Notes: generated by a model not told the origin, from the letters alone. A stretch of 64,000 nt of DNA from Lachnoclostridium sp. An76 (GCF_002161355.1 NZ_NFHL01000001.1:868001-932000); one strand, 5' to 3'; positions 45,343-54,887 are shown, numbered from the stretch's first letter. A program made the numbers and translations.

Positions 45343-46899
45343 ATGTCCAAAGAAAAACAAATTTTACATATGCTGCTGGATGGTTATAGCCAACGGCACA
45401 TTGCCAGTACCTTGTGCGTATCCAGGAATACGGTTGCTAAGGTGGCGAAAGCAGCCTCAGATCACCAGTTATCGAAAGATGCACTGGAATCCATGGAAGA
45501 AATGGAAATCCACAATACACTTTTTCCAGAAGAAGCATTGCTCCCAACATTAGTCACGCCGGATTTTCCTTATATTCATAAGGAATTATTGAAAAGCGGC
45601 GTAACATTAAAGCTGTTATGGCAGGAGTATGTTGATACCTGCCGGGATGCCGGAAAACCGCCATACGGCTACTCCCAATACTGCAAGTTATATCAGGATT
45701 ATGTTTCGAAAAATAAGCTTACCATGCATATCCAGCATAAACCTGGTGACAAACTGATGGTCGATTGGGCCGGGACCGCTCTGCCCCTTTATGATAAGAT
45801 CTCTGGGAACAGCAGCAAGGTTTATCTGTTTGTAGCGACGCTGCCTTTCAACATGTACTGCTATGCGCAGGCATGCCGTACCATGAAAGAGGAGGACTGG
45901 ATCAATGCGCATATCGCTATGTATGAGTTCTTCGGCGGTGTCACCAGGATCCTGACCCCGGATAATCTGAAGGTTGGGATCCTCAGCAACAGAAAATACG
46001 AGGATCCAGTCGTAAACCGCTCTTACCAGGAGCTTGCGGATCACTATCACACTGCATTGCTTCCCGCCCGGGTATTGGCCCCGCGTGATAAAGCAGCTGT
46101 AGAAGGGAGTGTTGGGAATCTGACTTCCCACATCATTGCCCGTCTGCGGAACCGGAAATTTTTTGACATCCATACCATGAATGCAGCGATCCGAAAGGAA
46201 CTGGATCGGTTCAATGAGGCTCCTTTCCAGAAAAAAGACGGTTCCCGTCACTCTGTATTTCTGGAAGAGGAACTTCCCTTTTTACAGCCGCTTCCCAGAT
46301 ATCCATATGAGTTTGCCCAATGGAAATCCGCTACCGTTCAGCTGAACTACCACATTGCCATAGATTTTCAGAACTATTCGGTCCCTTATGAGTATGTGCG
46401 CAAGAAAGTGGATGTCCGGTACACCAAGAGCAGCATTGAGGTTTATTACAAAGGGAATCGGATCTGCAGCCACAAACGTCTTTATGGACGCCGCGGGCAG
46501 TATTCCACGATCCCGGAGCACATGCCTGTCAACCATCAGCTGTACAGTGAATGGGATAAGGCAAGGTTCCTTAAGTGGGCATCTGGTATCGGTGAGTCAA
46601 CCCATCAGGTGATCCAGGGGATCTTTGATTCCTACCGGATCGAAGAGCAGGCTTATAAGGGTTGCCTGTCTCTCCTGAAACTGGCTGATAAATATACTCC
46701 GGAAAGATTGGAACATGCCTGCAAAGCAGCTTTGGAGCGGATCCCCAGCCCGCGTTATAAGAATATCCGCCTGATCCTGGAATCTGGCAATGACAAGGTT
46801 GCTGGCCCATCAAACCAATCCTCTGAGGCTATCCATGACGAAAGCTATGCCCTGGTCCGTGGGGCTTCTTATTACGGAGGTGGCAGCCATGAAAAATGA
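45343..46899 (+). CDS. istA: IS21 IstA-like transposase, element 2 (unit 1)
   Basis: 518 residues, ATG 45343 behind GAGAGGAGG. N-terminal HTH (GYSQRHIASTLCVSRNTVAK), DDE core: KLMVDWAGTAL, ILTPDNLKVGI and KAAVEGSVGNL, then the C-terminal beta-barrel region. Intact and in normal order with istB. Identical to 50514-52070. Confidence 0.92.
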   Translation: MSKEKQILHMLLDGYSQRHIASTLCVSRNTVAKVAKAASDHQLSKDALESMEEMEIHNTLFPEEALLPTLVTPDFPYIHKELLKSGVTLKLLWQEYVDTCRDAGKPPYGYSQYCKLYQDYVSKNKLTMHIQHKPGDKLMVDWAGTALPLYDKISGNSSKVYLFVATLPFNMYCYAQACRTMKEEDWINAHIAMYEFFGGVTRILTPDNLKVGILSNRKYEDPVVNRSYQELADHYHTALLPARVLAPRDKAAVEGSVGNLTSHIIARLRNRKFFDIHTMNAAIRKELDRFNEAPFQKKDGSRHSVFLEEELPFLQPLPRYPYEFAQWKSATVQLNYHIAIDFQNYSVPYEYVRKKVDVRYTKSSIEVYYKGNRICSHKRLYGRRGQYSTIPEHMPVNHQLYSEWDKARFLKWASGIGESTHQVIQGIFDSYRIEEQAYKGCLSLLKLADKYTPERLEHACKAALERIPSPRYKNIRLILESGNDKVAGPSNQSSEAIHDESYALVRGASYYGGGSHEK

Positions 46900-47635
46900 T
46901 ACGGTGAAAAAGTTAAAGTCCATGAGGCTGCCTGCCTTTGCGGAAGCTTATGAAAAACAGATCGACCAGGAAGCTGAATACGGCTCCATGTCCTTCCATG
47001 AACGTCTCATGCTGTTGGTTGATGCGGAATACGATTCCCGGCATAATAACAATATCAAAAGATTGATCAAGAACGCGAAGTTCTCTGACTCATCTGCATT
47101 TCTTGGAAACATTGATTATCTGCCGGACCGGCACCTGAACCGGGATCTTCTGGAGAGCCTGGCGGATAATGACTACATCCGCCAAGGGCTGAATGTCATC
47201 CTGATCGGGGCTACAGGTACCGGCAAAAGCTTTATTGCTAATGCACTGGGAGTCAACGCCTGCCAATCCGGATATAAGACTAGATATATCCGTCTGCCGG
47301 AACTGTTCAGCGAACTGGAAGCAGCGAGGATACAGGGAAAATATCATCAAGTGATGAAGCAGTTTCAAAAGCTTCCACTTGTGATTCTTGATGAATTCCT
47401 TTTGATCCCTGCCTCCGAGCAGGAGCAAAGGGATCTGTTGGAACTGATGGAATACCGCTGCGGCCAGGTCTCCACCATCTTCTGTTCCCAGTTCATGCCG
47501 GAAGGCTGGCATGAAAGATTAGGAGGCAGTGCCCTTGCCGATTCCATCCTTGACCGTATCATCCCATCTGCCTATACCATGCGGATTGACGGGGATGTTT
47601 CAATGCGGCAAAGGAAAAGGATGATCAAAAACTAA
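46889..47635 (+). CDS. istB: IS21 IstB-like ATPase, element 2 (unit 1)
   Basis: 248 residues. ATG 46889 (MKNDTVKKLKSMRL) is chosen because GGAGGT lies 7 bp upstream and it overlaps the istA stop; a longer frame exists upstream but repeats istA sequence. Walker A LIGATGTGKSFIA, Walker B LPLVILDEFLLI, and the IstB tail RRMIKN-like RKRMIKN. Intact. Confidence 0.92.
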   Translation: MKNDTVKKLKSMRLPAFAEAYEKQIDQEAEYGSMSFHERLMLLVDAEYDSRHNNNIKRLIKNAKFSDSSAFLGNIDYLPDRHLNRDLLESLADNDYIRQGLNVILIGATGTGKSFIANALGVNACQSGYKTRYIRLPELFSELEAARIQGKYHQVMKQFQKLPLVILDEFLLIPASEQEQRDLLELMEYRCGQVSTIFCSQFMPEGWHERLGGSALADSILDRIIPSAYTMRIDGDVSMRQRKRMIKN

Positions 47636-47763
47636 ATCATCCTACTGGGAGCCACGACACGGGTCATGGCTCCCACCATCGGACGATTGGCTCTCGATAA
47701 CGGATTCCATGGCTCTATTCCAGGAGATTGGGTGGCTCCGCCACCGCAGAATATTCAAGGAAG

Positions 47764-47988
47764 ATGGCGAGACGGGTTGTGACATTAGAAGAAAAGATAG
47801 AGAAAGCTCAGATCAATGTGGCCGAAACAAAAGTGAAATACGATAAGGCAGTTGATGAATTGGAAAAGCTTCTGACGAAACGGAAGGAGCGGGATAACAA
47901 GCAGCTCCTGGAAGCATTCTCAAAAAGCGAGAAAACCCTTGCAGAAGTCATTGAATTCCTGCAAGGGAATAGGCCGTCAGAAGATTGA
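47764..47988 (+). CDS. Small coiled-coil protein next to the IS21 end (unit 1)
   Basis: 74 residues from ATG 47764 (MARRVVTLEEKIEKAQ); the open frame upstream (from 47728) is IS21 end sequence. Highly charged heptad pattern throughout (KVKYDKAVDELEKLLTKRKE). Small proteins of this type are frequent beside clostridial mobile elements; function unknown. The ribosome site is poor, so IS21 insertion just upstream may have removed its natural leader. Confidence 0.6.
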   Translation: MARRVVTLEEKIEKAQINVAETKVKYDKAVDELEKLLTKRKERDNKQLLEAFSKSEKTLAEVIEFLQGNRPSED

Positions 47989-48023
47989 GTGTTACATAAC
48001 AATTGGACAGGGGAAGAAAAAGC

Positions 48024-48569
48024 ATGATGACACTAACGCAGTATAAAAAAGTAATTAAATCTTTAACCAGAGATGAATTAGAAGCGCATTTATTTGAAAT
48101 GTTCAAATCTTCTAAAGTTTTCAAGGATATCGAAAGCAGTTGTTGGAGCGTGGAATCCAATGATGAATTGATAGCCAGTCTGCAGAAACGATTAGAAAAG
48201 GTTTTCTGGAAGGAACAGTTTTCTTTGAGTGAATGCAAAGGTGTGCTGAACGACTACCTAAGCAGAACTGTAGATGAAGGAACGAAGGCTCTGATGCACC
48301 TTGCTTTCGCTGCCGAAGCCGCAGAACTTAGTGCAGTATACGGTGACTATGGGGAAAGATTTTACAACAGCCTTGAATCCTCAGCTGAAAAATTTTTGAA
48401 TTATGCGAAACTGCATCCGGATTTCTTCAGCCTCCACGAAACAGAATTCGAAAACCTCATATCTACTGCCGATCCTCTGGGGTATGGCGTATCAGATGAT
48501 CTGGGATATATGATGGAAAACGTTCGCATAGAACTCGGGTATTATGATGATCCAGATGGGGACAAGTGA
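48024..48569 (+). CDS. DUF6155-like protein (unit 1)
   Basis: 181 residues from ATG 48024 with GGGGAAG 8-14 bp upstream. Starts LTQYKKVIKSLTRDELEAHL and includes LFEMFKSSKVFKDIESSCW, matching the DUF6155 start pattern. All-helical, no enzyme motif. Follows the small coiled-coil gene by 35 bp on the same strand, so they are probably co-transcribed passengers of the repeat. Confidence 0.65.
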   Translation: MMTLTQYKKVIKSLTRDELEAHLFEMFKSSKVFKDIESSCWSVESNDELIASLQKRLEKVFWKEQFSLSECKGVLNDYLSRTVDEGTKALMHLAFAAEAAELSAVYGDYGERFYNSLESSAEKFLNYAKLHPDFFSLHETEFENLISTADPLGYGVSDDLGYMMENVRIELGYYDDPDGDK

Positions 48570-48614
48570 TGACTGCAATTAGCGTTGAGGGTTAAAAAAC
48601 TCAGGAAGTTAAGG

Positions 48615-50328
48615 TGATTCAAACGGGAAAATCACGAAGAAGACAATCAAGGGAACGACGTATATCTATTATGAATACGCGCGGATTTATCTGAAAGATA
48701 AGAAGTATAACACACCGAGACGGATATGTATCGGCAAGCAGATTCCGGGCCAGCCTGCACTCATGTTGCCGAATGACAAGTTCTTAAAGATATTTCCACA
48801 GGAAATCCTGCCGGAAGAGAAACAGGGATACCGAAGTGGCTGCCTTCGTATTGGGGCTTATATTGTGATTCGGAAGGTCATATCTGACTACAGATTGGAT
48901 CTGATGCTTGCAAGAATCGTTGGAAAGGATGCGGGGCTGTTTCTGGATCTGGCTGCCTATACAATCATTACCGAAGGAAATGCCGCCCAGTATTATCCGG
49001 ATTATGCTTTCAACCATCCATTGATGACAGAGGATATGCGTATATACAGTGATTCGAAAGTGTCCGATTTTCTTAGCCGGACTACGACAGACCAACGGAT
49101 TCTGTTTTTGAATGAATGGAACGAGAAGAGAGATCATAGGGAAAGGATCTATATTTCTTACGATTCCACAAACAAAAACAGCCAGGCCGGCGACATCGAT
49201 CTGGTAGAGTTTGGCCATCCAAAAGATGACCAGGGGAAAGAAATCTTTAATTATTCCATTGCCTATGACCGGAATAATAGAGAGCCTTTGTTCTACGAGT
49301 CTTATCCCGGAAGCATTGTAGACATATCCCAGCTTCAGTATACGCTTGGCAAAGCGAAGGGATATGGGTACAGACGGGTTGGGTTTATTCTGGACCGGGG
49401 ATATTTTAGCAAGGAAAATATCCGGTTCATGGATGATAATGGATATGATTTCGTTATCATGGCCAAGGGGATGAAAAAACTGGTCAGCGATATCATACTG
49501 GAGCGAAGAGGACGTTTCGAGGATGATCGGAAAAACAGTATCCGCGCCTACAAAGTCAGTGGCACAACTGTTCGGCGGAAACTATATGCAGATGATGAAA
49601 AAGAGAGGTATTTCCATATTTATTATAGTGACAGCAAAAGGCAGTCTGAGCGGGAAAAATTTGAAGATAAAATTGACCAGATGGGAAAGAAACTAAAAGA
49701 CTGTATGGGGCTGCCAGTTCGTCTGAGAGGAGATTTTATTAAATATTTCGATCTGGTGTACTGGCATGAAGGCCTGGAAGATGAGAAGTTCATGTCCGGA
49801 ATCGAAAAGACAGAAATAATCAACCGGGAGATACAGCTTTGTGGTTATTTTGTGATTGTGACTTCGGATAAGATGACAGCAGAGGAAGCGCTGACGCTGT
49901 ATAAGAGCAGGGATGGATCGGAGAAACTTTTCCGGGGAGATAAATCGTATCTCGGGGCGCGGAGTGAGCGGGTTTACTCTAATGAGTCAATGGATACAAA
50001 GATATTTATAGAGTTTGTAGCCACGATTATCCGAAGTAAGATATATACCTGTCTGAAAGACGAAATGGACCGACAGGAACACAGGAGAAATTTCATGACA
50101 GTGCCTGCAGCCATAAAGGAACTGGAAAAGATAGAGATGCTAAAAGGTGCTGATAATGAATACCGTTTGGATTATGCAGTTACTGCCAGACAAAAAGAGA
50201 TCCTGAAAGCTTTCGGCCTTACAGCATCTAATGTACAGAAACAGGCGGCTGCAATCAGTTCAGATCTGGCAAGGATTGAGGTTGAGGAGTTTGAAAAAGC
50301 AGCAAACGAACAAATGAAAACACTGTGA
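48615..50328 (+). pseudogene. IS1634 transposase, N-terminally truncated copy (unit 2)
   Basis: Identical to the intact copy from codon 11 onward, but the 5' end is replaced: an in-frame TAA lies just before the junction at 48615. The first internal ATG is at 48763 (521 residues left), still holding the DDE core but missing the first ~60 residues. Probably inactive. Confidence 0.85.
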
Positions 50329-50513
50329 TATGGGAGGGCAGGAATGAGTATTCCGTGGCTTCAGAGCCATTCAATCCGTTACAGAGAGCCATCCATTCCG
50401 AACGATAGAGCCACCTGAATTATAAGGGCAATCCGCTGTTGAGAGCCACCTCTTGAAGCAATACAATCATCCTAACGGATGAATCCGTAATACTTTGAGA
50501 GGAGGACGATCAA

Positions 50514-52070
50514 ATGTCCAAAGAAAAACAAATTTTACATATGCTGCTGGATGGTTATAGCCAACGGCACATTGCCAGTACCTTGTGCGTATCCAGGAAT
50601 ACGGTTGCTAAGGTGGCGAAAGCAGCCTCAGATCACCAGTTATCGAAAGATGCACTGGAATCCATGGAAGAAATGGAAATCCACAATACACTTTTTCCAG
50701 AAGAAGCATTGCTCCCAACATTAGTCACGCCGGATTTTCCTTATATTCATAAGGAATTATTGAAAAGCGGCGTAACATTAAAGCTGTTATGGCAGGAGTA
50801 TGTTGATACCTGCCGGGATGCCGGAAAACCGCCATACGGCTACTCCCAATACTGCAAGTTATATCAGGATTATGTTTCGAAAAATAAGCTTACCATGCAT
50901 ATCCAGCATAAACCTGGTGACAAACTGATGGTCGATTGGGCCGGGACCGCTCTGCCCCTTTATGATAAGATCTCTGGGAACAGCAGCAAGGTTTATCTGT
51001 TTGTAGCGACGCTGCCTTTCAACATGTACTGCTATGCGCAGGCATGCCGTACCATGAAAGAGGAGGACTGGATCAATGCGCATATCGCTATGTATGAGTT
51101 CTTCGGCGGTGTCACCAGGATCCTGACCCCGGATAATCTGAAGGTTGGGATCCTCAGCAACAGAAAATACGAGGATCCAGTCGTAAACCGCTCTTACCAG
51201 GAGCTTGCGGATCACTATCACACTGCATTGCTTCCCGCCCGGGTATTGGCCCCGCGTGATAAAGCAGCTGTAGAAGGGAGTGTTGGGAATCTGACTTCCC
51301 ACATCATTGCCCGTCTGCGGAACCGGAAATTTTTTGACATCCATACCATGAATGCAGCGATCCGAAAGGAACTGGATCGGTTCAATGAGGCTCCTTTCCA
51401 GAAAAAAGACGGTTCCCGTCACTCTGTATTTCTGGAAGAGGAACTTCCCTTTTTACAGCCGCTTCCCAGATATCCATATGAGTTTGCCCAATGGAAATCC
51501 GCTACCGTTCAGCTGAACTACCACATTGCCATAGATTTTCAGAACTATTCGGTCCCTTATGAGTATGTGCGCAAGAAAGTGGATGTCCGGTACACCAAGA
51601 GCAGCATTGAGGTTTATTACAAAGGGAATCGGATCTGCAGCCACAAACGTCTTTATGGACGCCGCGGGCAGTATTCCACGATCCCGGAGCACATGCCTGT
51701 CAACCATCAGCTGTACAGTGAATGGGATAAGGCAAGGTTCCTTAAGTGGGCATCTGGTATCGGTGAGTCAACCCATCAGGTGATCCAGGGGATCTTTGAT
51801 TCCTACCGGATCGAAGAGCAGGCTTATAAGGGTTGCCTGTCTCTCCTGAAACTGGCTGATAAATATACTCCGGAAAGATTGGAACATGCCTGCAAAGCAG
51901 CTTTGGAGCGGATCCCCAGCCCGCGTTATAAGAATATCCGCCTGATCCTGGAATCTGGCAATGACAAGGTTGCTGGCCCATCAAACCAATCCTCTGAGGC
52001 TATCCATGACGAAAGCTATGCCCTGGTCCGTGGGGCTTCTTATTACGGAGGTGGCAGCCATGAAAAATGA
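50514..52070 (+). CDS. istA: IS21 IstA-like transposase, element 2 (unit 2)
   Basis: Exact repeat of 45343-46899 with the same leader and start; see that entry for domains. Confidence 0.92.
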   Translation: MSKEKQILHMLLDGYSQRHIASTLCVSRNTVAKVAKAASDHQLSKDALESMEEMEIHNTLFPEEALLPTLVTPDFPYIHKELLKSGVTLKLLWQEYVDTCRDAGKPPYGYSQYCKLYQDYVSKNKLTMHIQHKPGDKLMVDWAGTALPLYDKISGNSSKVYLFVATLPFNMYCYAQACRTMKEEDWINAHIAMYEFFGGVTRILTPDNLKVGILSNRKYEDPVVNRSYQELADHYHTALLPARVLAPRDKAAVEGSVGNLTSHIIARLRNRKFFDIHTMNAAIRKELDRFNEAPFQKKDGSRHSVFLEEELPFLQPLPRYPYEFAQWKSATVQLNYHIAIDFQNYSVPYEYVRKKVDVRYTKSSIEVYYKGNRICSHKRLYGRRGQYSTIPEHMPVNHQLYSEWDKARFLKWASGIGESTHQVIQGIFDSYRIEEQAYKGCLSLLKLADKYTPERLEHACKAALERIPSPRYKNIRLILESGNDKVAGPSNQSSEAIHDESYALVRGASYYGGGSHEK

Positions 52071-52806
52071 TACGGTGAAAAAGTTAAAGTCCATGAGGCT
52101 GCCTGCCTTTGCGGAAGCTTATGAAAAACAGATCGACCAGGAAGCTGAATACGGCTCCATGTCCTTCCATGAACGTCTCATGCTGTTGGTTGATGCGGAA
52201 TACGATTCCCGGCATAATAACAATATCAAAAGATTGATCAAGAACGCGAAGTTCTCTGACTCATCTGCATTTCTTGGAAACATTGATTATCTGCCGGACC
52301 GGCACCTGAACCGGGATCTTCTGGAGAGCCTGGCGGATAATGACTACATCCGCCAAGGGCTGAATGTCATCCTGATCGGGGCTACAGGTACCGGCAAAAG
52401 CTTTATTGCTAATGCACTGGGAGTCAACGCCTGCCAATCCGGATATAAGACTAGATATATCCGTCTGCCGGAACTGTTCAGCGAACTGGAAGCAGCGAGG
52501 ATACAGGGAAAATATCATCAAGTGATGAAGCAGTTTCAAAAGCTTCCACTTGTGATTCTTGATGAATTCCTTTTGATCCCTGCCTCCGAGCAGGAGCAAA
52601 GGGATCTGTTGGAACTGATGGAATACCGCTGCGGCCAGGTCTCCACCATCTTCTGTTCCCAGTTCATGCCGGAAGGCTGGCATGAAAGATTAGGAGGCAG
52701 TGCCCTTGCCGATTCCATCCTTGACCGTATCATCCCATCTGCCTATACCATGCGGATTGACGGGGATGTTTCAATGCGGCAAAGGAAAAGGATGATCAAA
52801 AACTAA
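52060..52806 (+). CDS. istB: IS21 IstB-like ATPase, element 2 (unit 2)
   Basis: Exact repeat of 46889-47635, with the same GGAGGT site and overlap with istA. Confidence 0.92.
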   Translation: MKNDTVKKLKSMRLPAFAEAYEKQIDQEAEYGSMSFHERLMLLVDAEYDSRHNNNIKRLIKNAKFSDSSAFLGNIDYLPDRHLNRDLLESLADNDYIRQGLNVILIGATGTGKSFIANALGVNACQSGYKTRYIRLPELFSELEAARIQGKYHQVMKQFQKLPLVILDEFLLIPASEQEQRDLLELMEYRCGQVSTIFCSQFMPEGWHERLGGSALADSILDRIIPSAYTMRIDGDVSMRQRKRMIKN

Positions 52807-52934
52807 ATCATCCTACTGGGAGCCACGACACGGGTCATGGCTCCCACCATCGGACGATTGGCTCTCGATAACGGATTCCATGGCTCTATTCCAGGAGATT
52901 GGGTGGCTCCGCCACCGCAGAATATTCAAGGAAG

Positions 52935-53159
52935 ATGGCGAGACGGGTTGTGACATTAGAAGAAAAGATAGAGAAAGCTCAGATCAATGTGGCCGAAACA
53001 AAAGTGAAATACGATAAGGCAGTTGATGAATTGGAAAAGCTTCTGACGAAACGGAAGGAGCGGGATAACAAGCAGCTCCTGGAAGCATTCTCAAAAAGCG
53101 AGAAAACCCTTGCAGAAGTCATTGAATTCCTGCAAGGGAATAGGCCGTCAGAAGATTGA
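52935..53159 (+). CDS. Small coiled-coil protein (unit 2)
   Basis: Exact repeat of 47764-47988. Confidence 0.6.
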   Translation: MARRVVTLEEKIEKAQINVAETKVKYDKAVDELEKLLTKRKERDNKQLLEAFSKSEKTLAEVIEFLQGNRPSED

Positions 53160-53194
53160 GTGTTACATAACAATTGGACAGGGGAAGAAAAAGC

Positions 53195-53740
53195 ATGATG
53201 ACACTAACGCAGTATAAAAAAGTAATTAAATCTTTAACCAGAGATGAATTAGAAGCGCATTTATTTGAAATGTTCAAATCTTCTAAAGTTTTCAAGGATA
53301 TCGAAAGCAGTTGTTGGAGCGTGGAATCCAATGATGAATTGATAGCCAGTCTGCAGAAACGATTAGAAAAGGTTTTCTGGAAGGAACAGTTTTCTTTGAG
53401 TGAATGCAAAGGTGTGCTGAACGACTACCTAAGCAGAACTGTAGATGAAGGAACGAAGGCTCTGATGCACCTTGCTTTCGCTGCCGAAGCCGCAGAACTT
53501 AGTGCAGTATACGGTGACTATGGGGAAAGATTTTACAACAGCCTTGAATCCTCAGCTGAAAAATTTTTGAATTATGCGAAACTGCATCCGGATTTCTTCA
53601 GCCTCCACGAAACAGAATTCGAAAACCTCATATCTACTGCCGATCCTCTGGGGTATGGCGTATCAGATGATCTGGGATATATGATGGAAAACGTTCGCAT
53701 AGAACTCGGGTATTATGATGATCCAGATGGGGACAAGTGA
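53195..53740 (+). CDS. DUF6155-like protein (unit 2)
   Basis: Exact repeat of 48024-48569. It is the last gene of the duplicated unit; the repeat ends 45 bp later. Confidence 0.65.
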   Translation: MMTLTQYKKVIKSLTRDELEAHLFEMFKSSKVFKDIESSCWSVESNDELIASLQKRLEKVFWKEQFSLSECKGVLNDYLSRTVDEGTKALMHLAFAAEAAELSAVYGDYGERFYNSLESSAEKFLNYAKLHPDFFSLHETEFENLISTADPLGYGVSDDLGYMMENVRIELGYYDDPDGDK

Positions 53741-53828
53741 TGACTGCAATTAGCGTTGAGGGTTAAAAAACTCAGGAAGTTAAGGTTTATTATACAATAA
53801 ACACCTGTACCCGCAGGGAGAAACAGGG

Positions 53829-53972
53829 ATGTAAAAATTTGCTTACTGGATCATGTAAAAAAGTACTTACCATACAATGTAAAAATCTGCTTACCAGGGT
53901 ATGTAAAAAACTCCTTACCATACGATGTAAAAAACATCTTACCTAACAATGTAAAAAAGTGCTTGACATTTG
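53829..53972 (+). repeat. Six 24-bp iteron-like direct repeats
   Basis: ATGTAAAAA is repeated exactly every 24 bp at 53829, 53853, 53877, 53901, 53925 and 53949, each followed by a two- to four-base variable part and CTTACC (CTTACT in the first, CTTGAC in the last). Consensus ATGTAAAAANNTNCTTACCA then about four spacer bases. The array lies in a gene-free stretch (53786-54019) after the duplicated unit and before a recombinase remnant. It could be a replication or partition iteron array, or the multi-site end of a transposon whose genes are gone. Confidence 0.85.
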
Positions 53973-53976
53973 CAGA

Positions 53977-53999
53977 GGGGCGTAGGATTTGACGTTTAC
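53977..53999. repeat. IS66 right-end inverted repeat, orphan copy
   Basis: Reverse complement of the 23 bp at 38164-38186, with no transposase gene attached. Directly follows the 24-bp iterons. Confidence 0.7.
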
Positions 54000-54019
54000 C
54001 AAAAGAGAAACATCCAGAT

Positions 54020-54277
54020 ATGTTCCTTAAGGACAGTTATCCGCCCCATTCCATGAGGCATAGTACAGCCTGTCATCTGATAGAAGCGGGAGTAGATATT
54101 GTGACAATCAAAAATATCCTTGGACATGTATCTGTACAGACAACACAGATTTATGCAGAAATGTCGCAGGATTCTGTTGATAGGAAACTTAAAGAATGGA
54201 ATGACAAATGGTTTGGCAGTAATGTAAAAGTGAAGGAAGCCAAAACAAATATCCCTGGATTTCTGAAGAGAAAGTAA
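54020..54277 (+). pseudogene. Tyrosine recombinase, C-terminal fragment
   Basis: Reads SYPPHSMRHSTACHLIEAGV, then IKNILGHVSVQTTQIYAEMS: the H-x-x-R, the LGH and the final Tyr of phage-type integrases. In-frame sequence goes back only to a TGA at 53990, so the N-terminal core-binding region and the first catalytic Arg are absent. The C-terminal tail KVKEAKTNIPGFLKRK looks natural. Confidence 0.85.
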
Positions 54278-54280
54278 AAT

Positions 54281-54363
54281 ATTATTCGAGAAGAATTATT
54301 GAGAATATCGCTATTGACTATAATAACCAGAATCTTCTCGGATAATAATTCTTCTCGGATAAT
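54281..54363. repeat. Inverted repeat at the recombinase-side element end
   Basis: ATTATTCGAGAAGAATTATT (54281-54300) pairs with AATAATTCTTCTCGGATAAT (54344-54363) with one mismatch. The unit TCTTCTCGGATAAT is also repeated directly at 54333-54346. This directly abuts the broken IS66 tnpB, so it probably marks the end of the element that split tnpB, and may be recombinase core and arm sites. Confidence 0.65.
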
Positions 54364-54418
54364 CGGTGTATCCTGTTGCGATAAAAATCTTGTCAAAACC
54401 GGTTGCATCATTCAGCAT
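54364..54418 (-). pseudogene. IS66 TnpB, N-terminal part
   Basis: ATG 54418 overlaps the tnpA stop and reads MLNDATGFDKIFIATGYTD, the conserved TnpB start, before running into the inverted repeat at 54363. The rest of the gene is at 40121-40400, 14 kb away. Confidence 0.75.
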
Positions 54419-54794
54419 GTAAAAGGCCTCCGATCCTGCTTAGAAGTTCCGCAGAAGCAGTGTTTGAAATCTCTATCGAAAAGGAGTCCTTTCGAATGAT
54501 CACATCTGGCCTGAATGCAGCTGATGATACGACGGATTGTTCAGGTAACCTTAATTCAACAAAATCAACTGATGGGTCTGCAGGTATACTTACAGATTTG
54601 ACTGCTGGAGGTGAAGAAGACTCTATTGTAGAAATATAAGCCTCTTCACGTAGCCGGCGCTGCCAATAAAAGAATGACTTATCAGAAATACCATGTTCCC
54701 TACACCAGGCGGTTTTGTTCATTCCGCTAGCAAGGCATTCTTTTATGATTTTAGTCCATTGTTCGCAGCGGACTTTGTGTGTGATTTTATCCAT
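54408..54794 (-). CDS. IS66 accessory protein TnpA
   Basis: 128 residues from ATG 54794 (MDKITHKVRCEQW), with GGGAGGG 8 bp upstream; an upstream in-frame ATG is not supported. HTH of the IS3/IS66 type: IKECLASGMNKTAWCREHGI and SDKSFFYWQRRLREEA. Ends in ELLSRIGGLLHAE with TnpB overlapping. Intact; normally first of the tnpA-tnpB-tnpC operon. Confidence 0.88.
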   Translation of the reverse strand: MDKITHKVRCEQWTKIIKECLASGMNKTAWCREHGISDKSFFYWQRRLREEAYISTIESSSPPAVKSVSIPADPSVDFVELRLPEQSVVSSAAFRPDVIIRKDSFSIEISNTASAELLSRIGGLLHAE

Positions 54795-54887
54795 GAGATA
54801 GCCCTCCCTGAAAAACCTTAGTTTTTTTAGAGTAATTATCTCACAAAAACTAGCAAGCGACACGGTACCGGCTATCTACCATTTACT

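Larger units (their letters stand above)
45185..47745 (+). mobile_element. IS21-family element 2, unit 1
   Basis: istA and istB are bracketed by repeated end motifs: AGAGCCA/AGAGCCAC at about 45190-45285 and the inverses TGGCTC at about 47660-47745. Element 2 lies between the IS1634 transposase and the small coiled-coil gene. The second copy is at about 50356-52916. Confidence 0.75.
43444..53785 (+). repeat. Two tandem 5,171-bp direct repeats
   Basis: Unit 1 is 43444-48614 and unit 2 is 48615-53785. Every reading frame in unit 2 gives the same translation as unit 1 on both strands, so the copies are near or fully identical. Each carries IS1634 transposase (5'-truncated in unit 2), IS21 element 2 (istA, istB), a coiled-coil small gene and a DUF6155 gene. 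Unit 1 starts ...CC|TGATTCAAACGGG and unit 2 starts ...GG|TGATTCAAACGGG. Confidence 0.9.

Noticed and set aside
53829..53972. 24-bp repeats as a CRISPR array
   Set aside because: The repeats abut with only about four bases between them and no 25-40 bp unique spacers, and no cas1/cas2 lies near; they are iterons.
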